Assembly (NCBI RefSeq): GCF_000819745.1
Contig: NZ_CDDA01000029.1
Coordinates: 1 to 64,000, forward strand
Length of the DNA stretch: 64,000 nt
Origin: Aeromonas bestiarum
Lineage (GTDB): Bacteria; Pseudomonadota; Gammaproteobacteria; Enterobacterales; Aeromonadaceae
Reading direction: 5' to 3'
Shown: one piece after another, positions 10,121 through 24,134 of the stretch
How positions within the stretch are numbered: the stretch's first letter is position 1
How the letters are laid out: every line of letters begins with the position of its first letter
Notes under the pieces: generated by a model
The model's database searches: none
What the model saw: the letters and a program-made list of their open reading frames with translations, nothing else
What the model was told of the DNA's origin: nothing
Program-made: the position numbers and the translations under genes

Positions 10121-11368
10121 TCAGGCCGATGAGTCCTGAGACACTATCTTGTCGCGACCTGTGTTCTTCGCCTGATAGAGCAGGCGATCCGCCTCGCTCA
10201 GTGCCTCGTCCATGGAGACGCGCCCGACCTTGATCACCCCGAAACTGGCGCGAGCAAACAGCGGGATCTCCCGTGACAACGGCTGTTGACGCAGTTGCTG
10301 GCGCAGCCCCTCCAGCCGCTTGAGCAGCACAGGTACGGTGCAATGGGGCACCATCAGGGCAAACTCCTCGCCGCCAAAACGGGCGATCATGGCATCGGGG
10401 AAGAACTGGGTGAGCAACCGGGTCAGGTGACAAAGCAGCTGATCGCCGATGGCATGACCCCAGTGATCGTTGACCTGCTTGAAGTGATCCACGTCGAGCA
10501 CGCAGAGGGCGAGTGGCGTCTCCTGGCGCTGATGCTCCTCAAACCACTTCTGTCCCTCATTGAACCAGTAACGCCGGTTATAGAGCCCGGTCAGGTAGTC
10601 GCGGTTGGCCGACTCCTGAATGCTGTTGAACTGTTCAAGAGCCTCCAGATTGTGACTGACCCGGCACTGCAACTCTTCCGGTTCAAACGGCTGGTTGAGA
10701 AAGTCGTTGGCGCCCTGTTTGAGGTAGCGGGCGGAGAGGCCGCGCTTGTCCGACACAGAGATCCCTATGATGGCGAGCTGCTGCTTGCTGTAACGCTCCC
10801 GCAGCATGCGCACCAGGCTGATGCCGTCGATCTCCGGCATGTAGTAGTCGACCAGCACCAGCCGAATGGCCGGGTTCTGTTCAAGCTGGGCCAGGGCATC
10901 GCGGGCATGGCTCGCCTCATGTACCTGCAGCAACTGCTTGCGCAGCTGGGCCATGGTGCGATGACGGGAGGTGCGTGAATCATCGACCACCAAGACCTCA
11001 ATTTTCTGATTGAGATAGAGGCGATGCACCAGACTGACTGCGTATTGCAGTGAGTGGCGCGAATCCTTCATCACGTAATCCAGCACCCCGGCCTCCAGCC
11101 AGGCTTCCCGCTTGTCTTCGCTGATGTCGGCGGTGAGGATCACCACCGGCAGGCCCAGTTCCAGCAGCACCTTGACGGCTTCCCCGCTGGGGGCATCCGG
11201 CAGGGTGAGATCGACCAGGGCCACCACATACTCTTCCCCCTGGCAATGACGGGCGCCCTCCAGGGTATTGAACGCATCGATTTCCAGACCTGTTTGCTGT
11301 GCTATGGCCTGGATCAACATGCGGCGGATCGTCAGACTGTCTTCGACAATCAATATTTTCTGTTTCAT
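10121..11368 (-). CDS. Two-receiver response regulator with diguanylate cyclase output
   Basis: 415 residues. REC1 (about 1-120) has the acidic IVEDS start and the phospho-acceptor site in ALVDLTLPD. REC2 (about 125-240) has VVDDS and the acceptor in LVDYYMPE. A GGDEF domain (about 255-410) has DVDHFKQVNDHWGH and an active-site GGEEF near 330, so c-di-GMP synthesis is expected. In REC2 the usual KP near the end is replaced by QP (FLNQPF), so the conserved Lys needed for normal signalling is missing. No histidine kinase lies nearby, so the input is unknown. The gene starts close behind the trxB terminator. Confidence 0.88.
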   Translation of the reverse strand: MKQKILIVEDSLTIRRMLIQAIAQQTGLEIDAFNTLEGARHCQGEEYVVALVDLTLPDAPSGEAVKVLLELGLPVVILTADISEDKREAWLEAGVLDYVMKDSRHSLQYAVSLVHRLYLNQKIEVLVVDDSRTSRHRTMAQLRKQLLQVHEASHARDALAQLEQNPAIRLVLVDYYMPEIDGISLVRMLRERYSKQQLAIIGISVSDKRGLSARYLKQGANDFLNQPFEPEELQCRVSHNLEALEQFNSIQESANRDYLTGLYNRRYWFNEGQKWFEEHQRQETPLALCVLDVDHFKQVNDHWGHAIGDQLLCHLTRLLTQFFPDAMIARFGGEEFALMVPHCTVPVLLKRLEGLRQQLRQQPLSREIPLFARASFGVIKVGRVSMDEALSEADRLLYQAKNTGRDKIVSQDSSA

Positions 11369-11384
11369 CCGGCTCCTTAAAATA

Positions 11385-11412
11385 AAAAGGCATGCCTCAC
11401 GGCATGCCTTTT
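11385..11412 (-). terminator. Terminator of trxB
   Basis: AAAAGGCATGCC / GGCATGCCTTTT is a perfect 12-bp stem with a 4-nt loop and flanking A and T tracts. It lies just beyond the trxB stop on the minus strand, between trxB and the GGDEF regulator. Confidence 0.9.
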
Positions 11413-11425
11413 ATATCCCTTGCGC

Positions 11426-13673
<2,248 letters not shown>

Positions 13674-13711
13674 GCTATCCCTCGTCTATCGATTGGTGTT
13701 TTTTGTTGCAA

Positions 13712-13729
13712 AAATGTTAAGCAACATTT
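13712..13729. promoter_or_regulatory. Inverted repeat in the ald-lrp intergenic region (candidate Lrp operator)
   Basis: AAATGTT (13712-13718) and AACATTT (13723-13729) form a perfect 7-bp inverted repeat around AAGC in an AT-rich region between two divergent genes. Lrp-family proteins bind such AT-rich dyads. The assignment is by position and symmetry only. Confidence 0.45.
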
Positions 13730-13749
13730 GCGCCTAGTATATTCAGGTA

Positions 13750-13778
13750 TTGACAGGATTTGTGACCATAATTATAAA
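13750..13778 (+). promoter_or_regulatory. lrp promoter
   Basis: A perfect TTGACA (13750-13755) is followed after exactly 17 bp by TATAAA (13773-13778). It lies 46-74 bp upstream of the lrp start, close behind the inverted repeat that may be an Lrp site. Confidence 0.8.
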
Positions 13779-13823
13779 ATGACTGGTGATTCTTACCAAA
13801 AAATAGCCAAAGGATGGAATAAA

Positions 13824-14315
13824 ATGATGGAAGCTAAGAGTCGGCTAAAGGATTTGGACAGGATTGACCGCAACATTCTGAATGAGCTGCAAAAGGATGG
13901 CAGGATTTCGAACGTTGAGTTGTCCAAACGAGTTGGCCTGAGTCCTACACCGTGTCTGGAACGGGTTCGTCGCCTTGAGCGACAAGGTTATATCGAGGGA
14001 TATGCCGCTATTCTGAACCCTCATTATCTGGACGCGTCTCTGCTGGTGTTCGTGGAAATTACCCTCAATCGCGGTGCACCGGATGTGTTTGAACAGTTCA
14101 ACAAGGCTGTTCAGGTGCTCGAAGAGATCCAGGAGTGCCATCTGGTCTCCGGCGATTTCGACTATCTGCTCAAGACCCGCGTCAGCGACATGTCGGCCTA
14201 TCGTCGCCTGCTGGGGGAAACCCTGCTGCGACTGCCCGGTGTCAATGACACCCGCACCTACGTGGTGATGGAAGAGGTCAAACAGAGCAGTCGTCTGGTG
14301 ATCAGCACCCGTTGA
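13824..14315 (+). CDS. lrp: Leucine-responsive regulatory protein
   Basis: 163 residues. The protein is nearly identical to E. coli Lrp along its length as I recall it: DLDRIDRNILNELQKDGRIS starts the helix-turn-helix, followed by SKRVGLSPTPCLERVRRLE, then the RAM/AsnC effector domain containing FVEITLNRGAPDVFEQFN and CHLVSGDFDYLLKTR. The start is ATG 13824 or the adjacent 13827, behind AGGATGGA. The long frame from 13638 would cross the promoter. It is a global regulator of amino-acid metabolism and is divergent from ald. Confidence 0.96.
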   Translation: MMEAKSRLKDLDRIDRNILNELQKDGRISNVELSKRVGLSPTPCLERVRRLERQGYIEGYAAILNPHYLDASLLVFVEITLNRGAPDVFEQFNKAVQVLEEIQECHLVSGDFDYLLKTRVSDMSAYRRLLGETLLRLPGVNDTRTYVVMEEVKQSSRLVISTR

Positions 14316-14365
14316 GTTGGGTTATGCTGTGGCTTGCCAGGCTTATGACAAGTCACGACAGTCAG

Positions 14366-14395
14366 AAACGAGCGGCCGGTCCGCTCGTTTCTTCT
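14366..14395 (+). terminator. Terminator of lrp
   Basis: AAACGAGCGG / CCGCTCGTTT is a perfect 10-bp stem around CCGGT, followed by CTTCTT. It lies 50 bp after the lrp stop and before ftsK. Confidence 0.85.
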
Positions 14396-14516
14396 TATCG
14401 CGTTGGTTGTGAATATGGCCCAGCCCATCAGGCACTGGCTGACAATCGGTGGGCTTTTCAGGGATACTAGGCCCCCTTATCCCCTGCATTACATGTTTTC
14501 AGAAAGGAGCCGGAGT

Positions 14517-17039
14517 TTGGCCGATAAAAAGCTGTTTACTCCTTTATCAGGTACACAACGGATCTTCGAAGCCGTCTTGATCGCCATCACCCTGATGGCT
14601 GCCTATCTCTTGCTTGCCCTGTTGTCCTATCACCCGGCCGATCCCGGTTGGTCCCAGACCTCCTGGCAAGGGGAGGTGAAGAACCTCGCCGGTAGCGCGG
14701 GGGCCTGGCTCGCCGACATCACCATGTTCACCTTTGGGGCCTTCTCCTATCTGGTTCCCCCCCTGGTCGTCCTGCTGGGCTGGAGCCTGTTCTGGCGTCC
14801 GAGCCGGCTGCTGGACGTGGACTACCTTACCCTGTCGGTACGGATAGTGGGTTTTGTGCTGACCGTGCTCGGCATGTCCGCCATCGCCAGCATGAACTTC
14901 AACGACATGCAGAATTTTTCCGCCGGCGGTCTGGTGGGGGATGTGATCTCCTCCGCCGTGGTGCCGCTGTTTGGCGGCGTCGGGGCCAACCTGATGCTGC
15001 TCTGCTTCGTGGCCACCGGTATCACACTGTTCACCGGCTGGTCCTGGCTCACCATAGTCGAGCGGATCGGTGCTACCTGCACTGGCTCGGTCAGCGCGGT
15101 TTACCACTTCCCCACCACCCTGGGTCGCTGGTTGACCGGCGGCTGGCGCCAGCCCCGTTTTGAGGGACCGGATCCCCTGCTGGAAGGGGGCCTGGGTGCC
15201 ATCGAGCTGGAAGAGGATGAAGAGGACGATCCTCACACCAGCTGGACCCGCAATCCCAAGGGCAAGACTGGCAAGGGCCAGAAGACCAAGTCCGATGAGT
15301 GGCTGCCCGAGCTCGATGACGACACCTTCCAGTTCGATCCACAATTTGATGATGAAGACGACGAGCCGGCGCCTGTGGCCAAGCCCAAGCGCGCCGCTGC
15401 TGCCACTGCCCGTCGCCAGCCGGCCCTGACCACGGCCGATGACGAGGATGAAGAGTTCGATCTGCCCTGGGCCGAGGGTGATGACGACGTGGCCGCACCG
15501 GTCGCCGTTGCGCCGAGCAAGCCCAAGCGTCGTCCACAGCCAGGCATGGCGCCCTTGCCGAGCCTGGAGCTGCTGGACAGGCCGCCTGCCAAGACCCAGA
15601 TGATGAGCAAGGACGAGCTGGACCGCATGGGCCGTCTGGTGGAGGCAAAACTCGCCGACTACAACGTGCAGGCCAAGGTGGTCGGTGTCTATCCGGGCCC
15701 CGTCATCACCCGTTTCGAACTGGATCTGGCGCCGGGCATGAAGGCGAGCAAGATCACCAACCTGTCGCGCGATCTGGCTCGCTCCCTCTCCGCCAGCAGC
15801 GTGCGGGTGGTGGAAGTGATCCCGGGCAAGACCTTCGTCGGCATCGAGCTGCCCAACCGGGTGCGCCAGACCGTCTACCTGCGCGAGACCCTCGACTGCG
15901 AGGCCTTCCGTGACAGTCGCAACCCGCTCACCATGGGCCTGGGTCAGGACATAGCCGGCGAGCCGGTGGTGGTGAATCTGGCCAAGATGCCGCACCTGCT
16001 GGTGGCCGGTACCACAGGTTCGGGCAAGTCGGTGGGGGTGAACACCATGATCATCTCCATGCTCTACAAGTCATCGCCGGACGATCTGCGCTTCATCATG
16101 ATCGACCCCAAGATGCTGGAACTCTCGGTCTACGAAGGGATCCCCCATCTGCTGACCGAGGTGGTCACCGACATGAAGGATGCCGCCAACGCGCTGCGCT
16201 GGTGCGTGGGCGAGATGGAGCGTCGCTACAAGCTGATGTCGGCGGTCGGGGTGCGCAACCTCAAGGGTTACAACGACAAGGTGCTGGCTGCGGCTGCCGA
16301 GGGCGAGCCCCTGCGGGATCCGCTGTGGCGCCCGGGTGACTCCATGGATCAGATGCCGCCGGAGCTGGAGAAGCTGCCCCACATAGTGGTGGTGGTGGAC
16401 GAATTCGCCGACATGATGATGATCGTCGGCAAGAAGGTGGAGGAGCTTATCGCCCGGATCGCCCAGAAGGCGCGGGCCGCCGGTATTCACCTCATTCTGG
16501 CGACCCAGCGTCCCTCAGTGGATGTGATCACCGGCCTCATCAAGGCCAACATTCCGACCCGCATCTCATTCCAGGTGTCGAGCAAGATCGACTCGCGCAC
16601 CATTCTGGATCAGGGCGGCGCCGAATCCCTGCTCGGCATGGGCGACATGCTCTACATGCCGGCCGGTACATCCAACCCGACCCGGGTGCACGGCGCCTTC
16701 GTCGATGACCACGAGGTGCACAAGGTGGTGGCAGACTGGAAACTGCGCGGCGAGCCGAACTACATAGAGGAGATCCTCTCCGGCGAGTCGGGCGGCGAGG
16801 GTGGCAGCGGCGAATTTGGCGGGGGCGGCGATGAAGAGCTGGATCCCCTGTTCGACGAGGCGGTGGCCTTCGTGGTGGAGTCCCGCCGTGGTTCCACTTC
16901 CAGCGTGCAGCGCAAGTTCAAGATTGGTTACAACCGGGCCGCTCGTCTCATCGAGCAGATGGAAAACCAGGGCATCGTCAGTTCGCCAGGTGGCAATGGT
17001 CAGCGCGACGTGCTGGCACCGCCCCCGGTACGAGACTAA
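14517..17039 (+). CDS. ftsK: DNA translocase FtsK
   Basis: 840 residues from TTG 14517. I chose this start because AAGGAG lies seven bases before it and the protein then begins (M)[14 protein letters not shown]. Upstream ATGs at 14493 and 14403 lack a good site. Four membrane segments span about 15-185. An acidic linker (about 220-370) is much shorter than in E. coli FtsK. The alpha/beta motor follows, with Walker A GTTGSGKS near 496 and Walker [12 protein letters not shown]. The C-terminal gamma winged helix reads KOPS ([19 protein letters not shown]). It moves chromosome dimers to the septum and activates XerCD. lolA and rarA follow, as in E. coli. Confidence 0.94.
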   Translation: MADKKLFTPLSGTQRIFEAVLIAITLMAAYLLLALLSYHPADPGWSQTSWQGEVKNLAGSAGAWLADITMFTFGAFSYLVPPLVVLLGWSLFWRPSRLLDVDYLTLSVRIVGFVLTVLGMSAIASMNFNDMQNFSAGGLVGDVISSAVVPLFGGVGANLMLLCFVATGITLFTGWSWLTIVERIGATCTGSVSAVYHFPTTLGRWLTGGWRQPRFEGPDPLLEGGLGAIELEEDEEDDPHTSWTRNPKGKTGKGQKTKSDEWLPELDDDTFQFDPQFDDEDDEPAPVAKPKRAAAATARRQPALTTADDEDEEFDLPWAEGDDDVAAPVAVAPSKPKRRPQPGMAPLPSLELLDRPPAKTQMMSKDELDRMGRLVEAKLADYNVQAKVVGVYPGPVITRFELDLAPGMKASKITNLSRDLARSLSASSVRVVEVIPGKTFVGIELPNRVRQTVYLRETLDCEAFRDSRNPLTMGLGQDIAGEPVVVNLAKMPHLLVAGTTGSGKSVGVNTMIISMLYKSSPDDLRFIMIDPKMLELSVYEGIPHLLTEVVTDMKDAANALRWCVGEMERRYKLMSAVGVRNLKGYNDKVLAAAAEGEPLRDPLWRPGDSMDQMPPELEKLPHIVVVVDEFADMMMIVGKKVEELIARIAQKARAAGIHLILATQRPSVDVITGLIKANIPTRISFQVSSKIDSRTILDQGGAESLLGMGDMLYMPAGTSNPTRVHGAFVDDHEVHKVVADWKLRGEPNYIEEILSGESGGEGGSGEFGGGGDEELDPLFDEAVAFVVESRRGSTSSVQRKFKIGYNRAARLIEQMENQGIVSSPGGNGQRDVLAPPPVRD

Positions 17040-17057
17040 GCCTCATCCCACTATCCT

Positions 17058-17085
17058 GGCCATGCCCTCAGCGGCGTGGCCTTTT
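17058..17085 (+). terminator. Weak terminator or attenuator between ftsK and lolA
   Basis: GGCCATGCC / GGCGTGGCC pair with one G-U wobble and are followed by TTTT. The hairpin sits between the ftsK stop and the lolA start and could reduce read-through. Confidence 0.6.
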
Positions 17086-17100
17086 ATCGAGATCGTCGTT

Positions 17101-17721
17101 ATGAAAAGCATGATGAAAAAACAACTGTTGATGGGAACCGTACTGCTGGTCGCCAGCAGCCAGGTGTGGGCCGATGCGGCCAGCGACCTCAAGCAGAAGC
17201 TGGCGGGTGTCAGCCTCTTCTCCGCCAAGTTTGCCCAGACCGTCTATGACAGCAAGGGCAAGGAGCTGCAAAAGGCCGGTGGCGACCTGCTGGTGCAGCG
17301 TCCCAATCGCTTCAACTGGCACACCACCTCGCCGGACGAGAGCCTGATCGTGGCCGATGGCAAGGACGTCTGGGTCTACGATCCCTTCGTCGAGCAGGTG
17401 ACCGCCCTCAAACTCAAGGATGCGGTGCTCAACACCCCCTTCATCCTGATCGCCGGCAACGACGACAAGTTCTGGAAAAACTACGACGTGACCCAGCAGG
17501 GGGACGTCTACACAGTCACCAGCCGCAACAAGGATGAGCTGATCGCCTCCTTCCGCGTCACCTTCGATCGCGACAACAACATCAGCCGCTTCGATGTGAA
17601 AGAGGCCCAGGGGCAGTGGAGCGAATTCACCCTGAGCAGCTTCAATCGCAAGCCGGTGCTCAAGGGCAATGAGTTTGTCTTCAAGATCCCGAAGGGGGTC
17701 GAGCTGGACGACCAGCGCTGA
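17101..17721 (+). CDS. lolA: Outer-membrane lipoprotein carrier protein LolA
   Basis: 206 residues from ATG 17101. ATGs at 17110 and 17113 are alternatives. A signal peptide ends at QVWA-DA. The mature protein has the LolA pattern: [20 protein letters not shown], then [21 protein letters not shown] and the late [17 protein letters not shown]. LolA takes lipoproteins released by LolCDE across the periplasm to LolB. It follows ftsK by 61 bp and its stop overlaps a small rarA-like ORF (TGATG). Confidence 0.95.
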   Translation: MKSMMKKQLLMGTVLLVASSQVWADAASDLKQKLAGVSLFSAKFAQTVYDSKGKELQKAGGDLLVQRPNRFNWHTTSPDESLIVADGKDVWVYDPFVEQVTALKLKDAVLNTPFILIAGNDDKFWKNYDVTQQGDVYTVTSRNKDELIASFRVTFDRDNNISRFDVKEAQGQWSEFTLSSFNRKPVLKGNEFVFKIPKGVELDDQR

Positions 17722-17801
17722 TGAGCCATCTTTCTTTGGATTTATCGTCGAACCGTCTTCCACTGGCGATCGACGAGGTACTGGACTGTCACCGCAGATG
17801 A
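17721..17801 (+). pseudogene. Diverged partial copy of the rarA 5' end (26-codon ORF)
   Basis: The ATG at 17721 overlaps the lolA stop (TGATG) and the frame ends at TGA 17799-17801, inside the rarA start (ATGA). The product begins [16 protein letters not shown], matching the RarA start [16 protein letters not shown] at 10 of 16 positions. Many DNA differences are in third positions. After that the similarity stops. It looks like the leftover 5' end of a divergent rarA allele, or a coupling peptide between lolA and rarA. Its AT-rich codons (TTA, TCT, CAT) differ from its neighbours. Confidence 0.55.
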
Positions 17802-19135
17802 GCAACTTGTCGCTGGATTTCTCGTCGGATTTTCGCCCGCTGGCGGCCCGGATGCGGCCGCAAAACCTCGACCAGTACATAGGTCAGCAGCATATCCTAG
17901 GGCCTGACAAGCCCCTGCGCAAAGCCATACTGGCCGGCCACTGCCACTCGATGATTTTGTGGGGCCCGCCCGGTACCGGCAAGACCACGCTGGCCGAACT
18001 GATGGCGCATTACTGCCAGGCCGAGGTGGAGCGACTCTCTGCGGTCACCTCCGGCATCAAGGAGATCCGCGCCGCCATCGACAAGGCGAAGGAGAACAGC
18101 TGGCGCGGGGTACGCACCATCCTCTTCGTGGATGAGGTACACCGCTTCAACAAGAGCCAGCAGGATGTGTTCCTGCCCCACATCGAAGACGGCACCATCA
18201 CCTTCATCGGCGCCACCACCGAAAACCCCTCGTTCGAACTCAACAACGCACTGCTCTCCCGGGCACGGGTCTATCTGCTCAAGCGGCTGGAAGAGGAGGA
18301 CATACTCGCCATGCTCGATCAGGCGATGCAGGATCCGCGTGGTCTCAATGATCCGACCCTGGCCTTCGCCCCCGGGGTGAAGGCGGCGCTGGCCAAAGCC
18401 GTGGATGGTGACGGGCGCAAGTCCCTCAACTATCTGGAGCTGCTGGCCGACATGGCCGAGACCAATGGCGAAGGGAAGAGAGTGATCGACAGCGCTCTGC
18501 TTGCCGCCGTAGTGGGGGAGCACGTGGCACGTTTTGACAAGGGCGGCGATCACTTCTACGACCTCATCTCGGCGGTACACAAGTCCATTCGCGGTTCCGC
18601 CCCCGATGCGGCCCTCTACTGGTACGCCCGCATGGTGAGCGCCGGTTGCGATCCCTTGTATATCGCCCGTCGCTTGCTCGCCATCGCCTCGGAAGACGTG
18701 GGCAATGCCGATCCGCGGGCCATGCAGGTCGCCCTGTCGGCCTGGGATTGTTTCCATCGCATCGGTCCGGCGGAAGGGGAGCGGGCCATCGCCCAGGCGA
18801 TCGTCTACCTCGCCTGCGCCCCCAAGAGCAATGCGGTCTACACCGCCTGGAAGGCGGCGCTCAACGATGCCAAAAACCTGCCCGACTTCGAGGTGCCCGC
18901 GCACCTTCGCAACGCCCCCACCAAGCTGATGAGCGAGCTGGGCTATGGCGCCGAGTATCGCTACGCCCACGACGAGCCGGGGGCCTATGCCGCCGGCGAG
19001 GCGTATTTGCCGCCGGAATTGGCGGGCAAACAGTACTACCAGCCCACGGATCGCGGTCTTGAGAAGCAGATAGCCCAGAAGCTTGACTACCTCCATGAGC
19101 TGGACCGGCAGAGCCCGCAACAAAGGGGCAAGTAG
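17798..19135 (+). CDS. rarA: Replication-associated recombination protein A (MgsA/RarA AAA+ ATPase)
   Basis: 445 residues, beginning [20 protein letters not shown]. This start matches E. coli RarA, so the longer open frame from 17669 is rejected. The AAA+ core has Walker [10 protein letters not shown] near 55, Walker [17 protein letters not shown] and sensor [10 protein letters not shown]. The C-terminal tetramerisation part has [19 protein letters not shown] sequence (here [15 protein letters not shown]) and YRYAHDE. RarA acts at stalled forks and binds SSB. It lies after lolA as in E. coli and overlaps the small 5' copy upstream by ATGA. Confidence 0.95.
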   Translation: MSNLSLDFSSDFRPLAARMRPQNLDQYIGQQHILGPDKPLRKAILAGHCHSMILWGPPGTGKTTLAELMAHYCQAEVERLSAVTSGIKEIRAAIDKAKENSWRGVRTILFVDEVHRFNKSQQDVFLPHIEDGTITFIGATTENPSFELNNALLSRARVYLLKRLEEEDILAMLDQAMQDPRGLNDPTLAFAPGVKAALAKAVDGDGRKSLNYLELLADMAETNGEGKRVIDSALLAAVVGEHVARFDKGGDHFYDLISAVHKSIRGSAPDAALYWYARMVSAGCDPLYIARRLLAIASEDVGNADPRAMQVALSAWDCFHRIGPAEGERAIAQAIVYLACAPKSNAVYTAWKAALNDAKNLPDFEVPAHLRNAPTKLMSELGYGAEYRYAHDEPGAYAAGEAYLPPELAGKQYYQPTDRGLEKQIAQKLDYLHELDRQSPQQRGK

Positions 19136-20818
<1,683 letters not shown>

Positions 20819-20833
20819 GCACACTCGGATCAA

Positions 20834-20868
20834 CACAACGCCATGGCCATGCCATGGCGTTGTGCGTT
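20834..20868 (+). terminator. Terminator-like hairpin after serS
   Basis: CACAACGCCATGG / CCATGGCGTTGTG is a perfect 13-bp stem with a 5-nt loop, followed by CGTTTG. The T tract is short, but the stem is strong and ends 16-46 bp after serS. Confidence 0.75.
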
Positions 20869-20953
20869 TGGGCGCCGAATCCTGGTATCGGCGCCGAAAA
20901 AAGTGCTTCATCCGGCCCCTGGCTGAACATTTAACACATTTTTATCAAGCATT

Positions 20954-20969
20954 GCGCAATCGTTTTTGT
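20954..20969 (+). promoter_or_regulatory. PurR box upstream of cvpA-purF
   Basis: GCGCAATCGTTTTTGT matches the E. coli PurR box consensus ACGCAAACGTTTTCGT at 13 of 16 positions. It lies 37-52 bp before the cvpA start, with a possible -10 (TAGACT, 20970-20975) directly after it. Purine repression of cvpA-purF is well known in E. coli. Confidence 0.75.
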
Positions 20970-21005
20970 TAGACTGCGCCGCAATTTCGCAGGACACTTT
21001 TTCCT

Positions 21006-21494
21006 ATGGTCTGGATTGATTACGCCATCATCGGCATCGTCGGTTTCTCCGCCCTCATCAGCCTGGTGCGCGGCTTCGTCAAGGAAGCCATGTCGCTCGT
21101 CACCTGGTTTATCGCCTTCTTCATCGCCAGCCATTTCTATCCCGATCTCGCCATCTACTTCACCTCGTTCAGCGACCCTCTGGTACGCAACGGCCTGGCC
21201 ATCGCAGCCCTGTTCGTGGCGACCCTGATCCTGGGTGGCGTGGTGAACTACGTGGTGGGTCTGCTGGTGGAAAAGACCGGCCTGTCAGGAACGGATCGGG
21301 TGCTCGGCATCTGCTTCGGCGCCATTCGCGGGGTACTGATCGTCAGTGCCCTGCTGTTTTTTATGGATACCTTCACCAGCCTCTCCCAGAGCGACTGGTG
21401 GGTGGCGTCCAAACTGGTTCCCGAGTTCAAGCCGGTGATCCAGTGGTTTTTCGGGTTCATGTTGAACTCGTCCAGTTTTCTTAAACAGGTATAG
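21006..21494 (+). CDS. cvpA: Colicin V production protein homologue, inner-membrane CvpA
   Basis: 162 residues with four predicted membrane segments (about 5-25, 30-50, 65-85, 100-120). The start MVWIDYAIIGIVGFSALISL and the conserved SLVRGFVKEAMSLVTW and LSGTDRVLGICFGAIRG blocks are family hallmarks. The biochemical role is unclear. In E. coli CvpA is needed for colicin V export and for envelope tolerance to bile salts. It lies 21 bp before purF and shares its PurR-controlled promoter, the standard arrangement. Confidence 0.94.
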   Translation: MVWIDYAIIGIVGFSALISLVRGFVKEAMSLVTWFIAFFIASHFYPDLAIYFTSFSDPLVRNGLAIAALFVATLILGGVVNYVVGLLVEKTGLSGTDRVLGICFGAIRGVLIVSALLFFMDTFTSLSQSDWWVASKLVPEFKPVIQWFFGFMLNSSSFLKQV

Positions 21495-21515
21495 TGACTT
21501 CGAGGTAGCAAAGAC

Positions 21516-23036
21516 ATGTGTGGTATTGTCGGTATAGTTGGCACCACCCCCGTCAATCAGGCCCTCTACGACGCCTTGACGGTGTTGCAGCACAGGGGAC
21601 AGGATGCCGCCGGGATCGTGACCATAGAGAGTGGAAACTTCCGGCAACGCAAGGCCAACGGCCTGGTGAAGGACGTGTTTGAAGTGCGCCACATGCAGCG
21701 TCTGCAAGGGAACATCGGCATAGGTCATGTCAGATATCCCACCGCAGGCAGCTCAAGTGCCGCTGAAGCCCAACCTTTTTACGTGAACTCCCCCTACGGC
21801 ATGGTGCTGGCCCACAACGGCAACCTCACCAACGCCAAGGAGCTCAAGGAGCAGCAGTTCAAGGTGGCCCGTCGCCACATCAACACCACCTCGGATTCCG
21901 AAGTGCTGCTGAACGTGCTGGCCCACGAACTGGATCTGTGCGACAAGATGGCGCTGCGGCCGGAAGACATCTTCTCGGCGGTGCGCAAGGTGCACCAGCA
22001 GATCCGCGGTGCCTATGCCGTGGTCTCGCTGGTGATCGGTCACGGCCTCATCGGCTTTCGCGATCCCAACGGCATTCGCCCGCTGATCCTGGGTCGTCGG
22101 GCTGATGAGCAGGGCCAGGTGGAGTACATGCTCGCCTCCGAGAGCGTGGCGCTGGACGCCATAGGTTTCGAGACGGTGCGTGACGTCGCCCCCGGTGAAG
22201 CCATCTACATCACAGAGCAGGGCCAGCTCTTCTCCGAGCAGTGTGCGGAAAACCCGCAGATGAGCTCCTGCATCTTCGAATACGTCTATTTCGCCCGTCC
22301 CGACTCCTGCATCGACAAGGTTTCCGTCTACGCCGCCCGCCTCAACATGGGTCGCAAGCTGGGCCGGAAGATTGCACGGGAGTGGGAAGATCTCGACGTG
22401 GATGTGGTCATCCCCATCCCCGAGACCTCCTGTGACGTGGCGCTGGAGATAGCCCACACCCTGGACCTGCCATACCGTCAGGGCTTCGTGAAGAACCGCT
22501 ACATAGGCCGTACCTTCATCATGCCGGGCCAGACCCAGCGCAAGAAGTCGGTGCGTCGCAAGCTCAATGCCATCAGCTCCGAATTCAAGGGCAAGAAGGT
22601 GTTGCTGGTAGACGATTCCATAGTGCGCGGCACCACCTCCGAGCAGATCATCCAGATGGCCCGTGAGGCAGGGGCGGCCAAGGTCTACTTCGCCTCGGCG
22701 GCACCGGAAATTCGTTTCCCCAACGTCTACGGCATCGACATGCCTACCGCCAATGAGCTGATCGCCCACGGTCGGGAAGTGGAAGAGGTGTGCAAGCTGA
22801 TCGGTGCCGATGGCCTGATTTTCCAGGATCTGGAAGATCTGAAAGAGGCGGTGCGGGAGATCAACCCCGAGCTGCGTCACTTCGAGACCTCTGTGTTCAA
22901 CGGTCACTACGTCACCTCGGACGTGGATCAATCCTATCTGGATCACCTCAACGCCCTGCGCAGCGACGACAACAAGGCGGTACGTGAGTGGCAGGAAGGC
23001 ACCAGCAATCTGGAAATTTTTAACGAAGGCAGTTAA
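21516..23036 (+). CDS. purF: Amidophosphoribosyltransferase
   Basis: 506 residues, equal to E. coli PurF. It makes phosphoribosylamine from PRPP and glutamine, the first step of purine synthesis. Cys2 (MCGIVGIVG) becomes the N-terminal nucleophile of the glutaminase domain (to about 235). The PRTase domain has the PRPP loop [14 protein letters not shown]. It is cotranscribed with cvpA behind a PurR box. No Fe-S cluster cysteine pattern was noticed, as expected for the E. coli type. Confidence 0.97.
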   Translation: MCGIVGIVGTTPVNQALYDALTVLQHRGQDAAGIVTIESGNFRQRKANGLVKDVFEVRHMQRLQGNIGIGHVRYPTAGSSSAAEAQPFYVNSPYGMVLAHNGNLTNAKELKEQQFKVARRHINTTSDSEVLLNVLAHELDLCDKMALRPEDIFSAVRKVHQQIRGAYAVVSLVIGHGLIGFRDPNGIRPLILGRRADEQGQVEYMLASESVALDAIGFETVRDVAPGEAIYITEQGQLFSEQCAENPQMSSCIFEYVYFARPDSCIDKVSVYAARLNMGRKLGRKIAREWEDLDVDVVIPIPETSCDVALEIAHTLDLPYRQGFVKNRYIGRTFIMPGQTQRKKSVRRKLNAISSEFKGKKVLLVDDSIVRGTTSEQIIQMAREAGAAKVYFASAAPEIRFPNVYGIDMPTANELIAHGREVEEVCKLIGADGLIFQDLEDLKEAVREINPELRHFETSVFNGHYVTSDVDQSYLDHLNALRSDDNKAVREWQEGTSNLEIFNEGS

Positions 23037-23065
23037 ACGTTTTCGCTTGATATGACAGATATGAG

Positions 23066-23090
23066 ATGGGGGCCATGGCCCCCATTGTCT
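23066..23090 (+). terminator. Terminator-like palindrome after purF
   Basis: ATGGGGG-CCATGG-CCCCCAT is a 20-bp perfect palindrome at 23066-23085, followed by TGTCTTG. It begins 30 bp after the purF stop. Confidence 0.65.
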
Positions 23091-23234
23091 TGTCCGGGCG
23101 GCGGGGCAGGGCGTTTATCTGCTTTAAAAATAGTCACTTATACCGCCGGGTGTGGGCAGCGGCGGCGGGATCCGCTAGCATGGGCAGCCGCGCCAATCGC
23201 GCCGCCGTATCAACCAGAACAGACGAGAATTCAG

Positions 23235-23993
23235 ATGGATGACCTGCTAGCCCCCGTGCGCCAGTTTTTGCAGTGTGAGACCCCGGATGCCTGGGTCGAG
23301 ATGGCGCGGGATCCCGGCTGGTTGCCGACCCTGCTCATCGATCACGCCAACTGCGAGAACAAGGCTGCGCTCACAGCCCACAGCCTGGTGCGGCGCTACT
23401 GCCTGCCCAAGGGCAAGCGCCATCTGTTGCCCAAGCTGGAGTTTTATCGGGAGCTGGATGCCATCCCGGAGAAAGCCGAGATCCTGGGCAAGCGCAGCAT
23501 GGGGGAGTCCGACCGTACCGTGTTCGAGGAGCTGGCCCGCAACCTGCTGCTGTTTCCCATGGTGCGTCTCATCCAGGAGGAGCTGCACCACTTCGAGCAG
23601 GTGCTGGCGCTGATGGCTGCGCGCAACATCCCTTATGGCCCGGTGACCGCCTCCCGCTACGCCCGCAACCTGATGCGGCATGTGCGTACCCATGAACCTG
23701 CCACCCTGGTCGACAAGCTGATCATCGGTGCCTACATAGAGGCTCGATCCTGCGAGCGCTTTGCCAAGCTGGCGCCCCATCTGGACGAGGAGCTGGGTCG
23801 CTTCTATGTCTCCCTGCTGCGCTCGGAGGCGCGCCACTACCAGGACTATCTGGCGCTGGCCGAGCAATACGCGGGGGAGGATATCAGCGAGCGGGTGGCT
23901 TATTTTGGCAAACTCGAAGCCGAGCTTGTCTGCTCGCCGGATCTGCAGTTCAGGTTCCATAGCGGGCTGCCTGTCAGATCTGACAGTTGTTGA
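23235..23993 (+). CDS. miaE: tRNA-(ms2io6A)-hydroxylase MiaE
   Basis: 252 residues from the ATG at 23235. The longer frame from 23052 crosses the purF terminator. MiaE is a ferritin-like di-iron monooxygenase that hydroxylates ms2i6A37 of tRNAs reading U-start codons. Metal-ligand motifs are visible in EELHHFEQVL and in EARSCERF followed by RSEARHYQDYL. LLIDHANCENKAALTAHSL is a family block. It is found in Salmonella, Pseudomonas and Aeromonas but not E. coli. It is flanked by terminators, so it is monocistronic. Confidence 0.93.
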   Translation: MDDLLAPVRQFLQCETPDAWVEMARDPGWLPTLLIDHANCENKAALTAHSLVRRYCLPKGKRHLLPKLEFYRELDAIPEKAEILGKRSMGESDRTVFEELARNLLLFPMVRLIQEELHHFEQVLALMAARNIPYGPVTASRYARNLMRHVRTHEPATLVDKLIIGAYIEARSCERFAKLAPHLDEELGRFYVSLLRSEARHYQDYLALAEQYAGEDISERVAYFGKLEAELVCSPDLQFRFHSGLPVRSDSC

Positions 23994-24060
23994 CGCAAGA
24001 GGCACTGCCTACCATGGCCATGTTCCTACTACGAACGACGCATTCATTTTTGAGCGCAAT

Positions 24061-24087
24061 TCCCGGCCACTGAGCCGGGATTTTTTT
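24061..24087 (+). terminator. Terminator of miaE
   Basis: TCCCGGC / GCCGGGA pair around CACTGA and are followed by seven T, 68 bp after the miaE stop. On the other strand it lies beyond the end of sapF. Confidence 0.88.
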
Positions 24088-24134
24088 ACGCTTTTTCCAG
24101 CAGATGACGAAGAGGGTCGGCACCGGCCCGGGGA

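Noticed and set aside
23031..23046. PurR-like sequence at the end of purF
   Set aside because: It matches at about 12 of 16 positions but lies over the purF stop codon with no promoter or purine gene downstream. Chance similarity is more likely than an operator.
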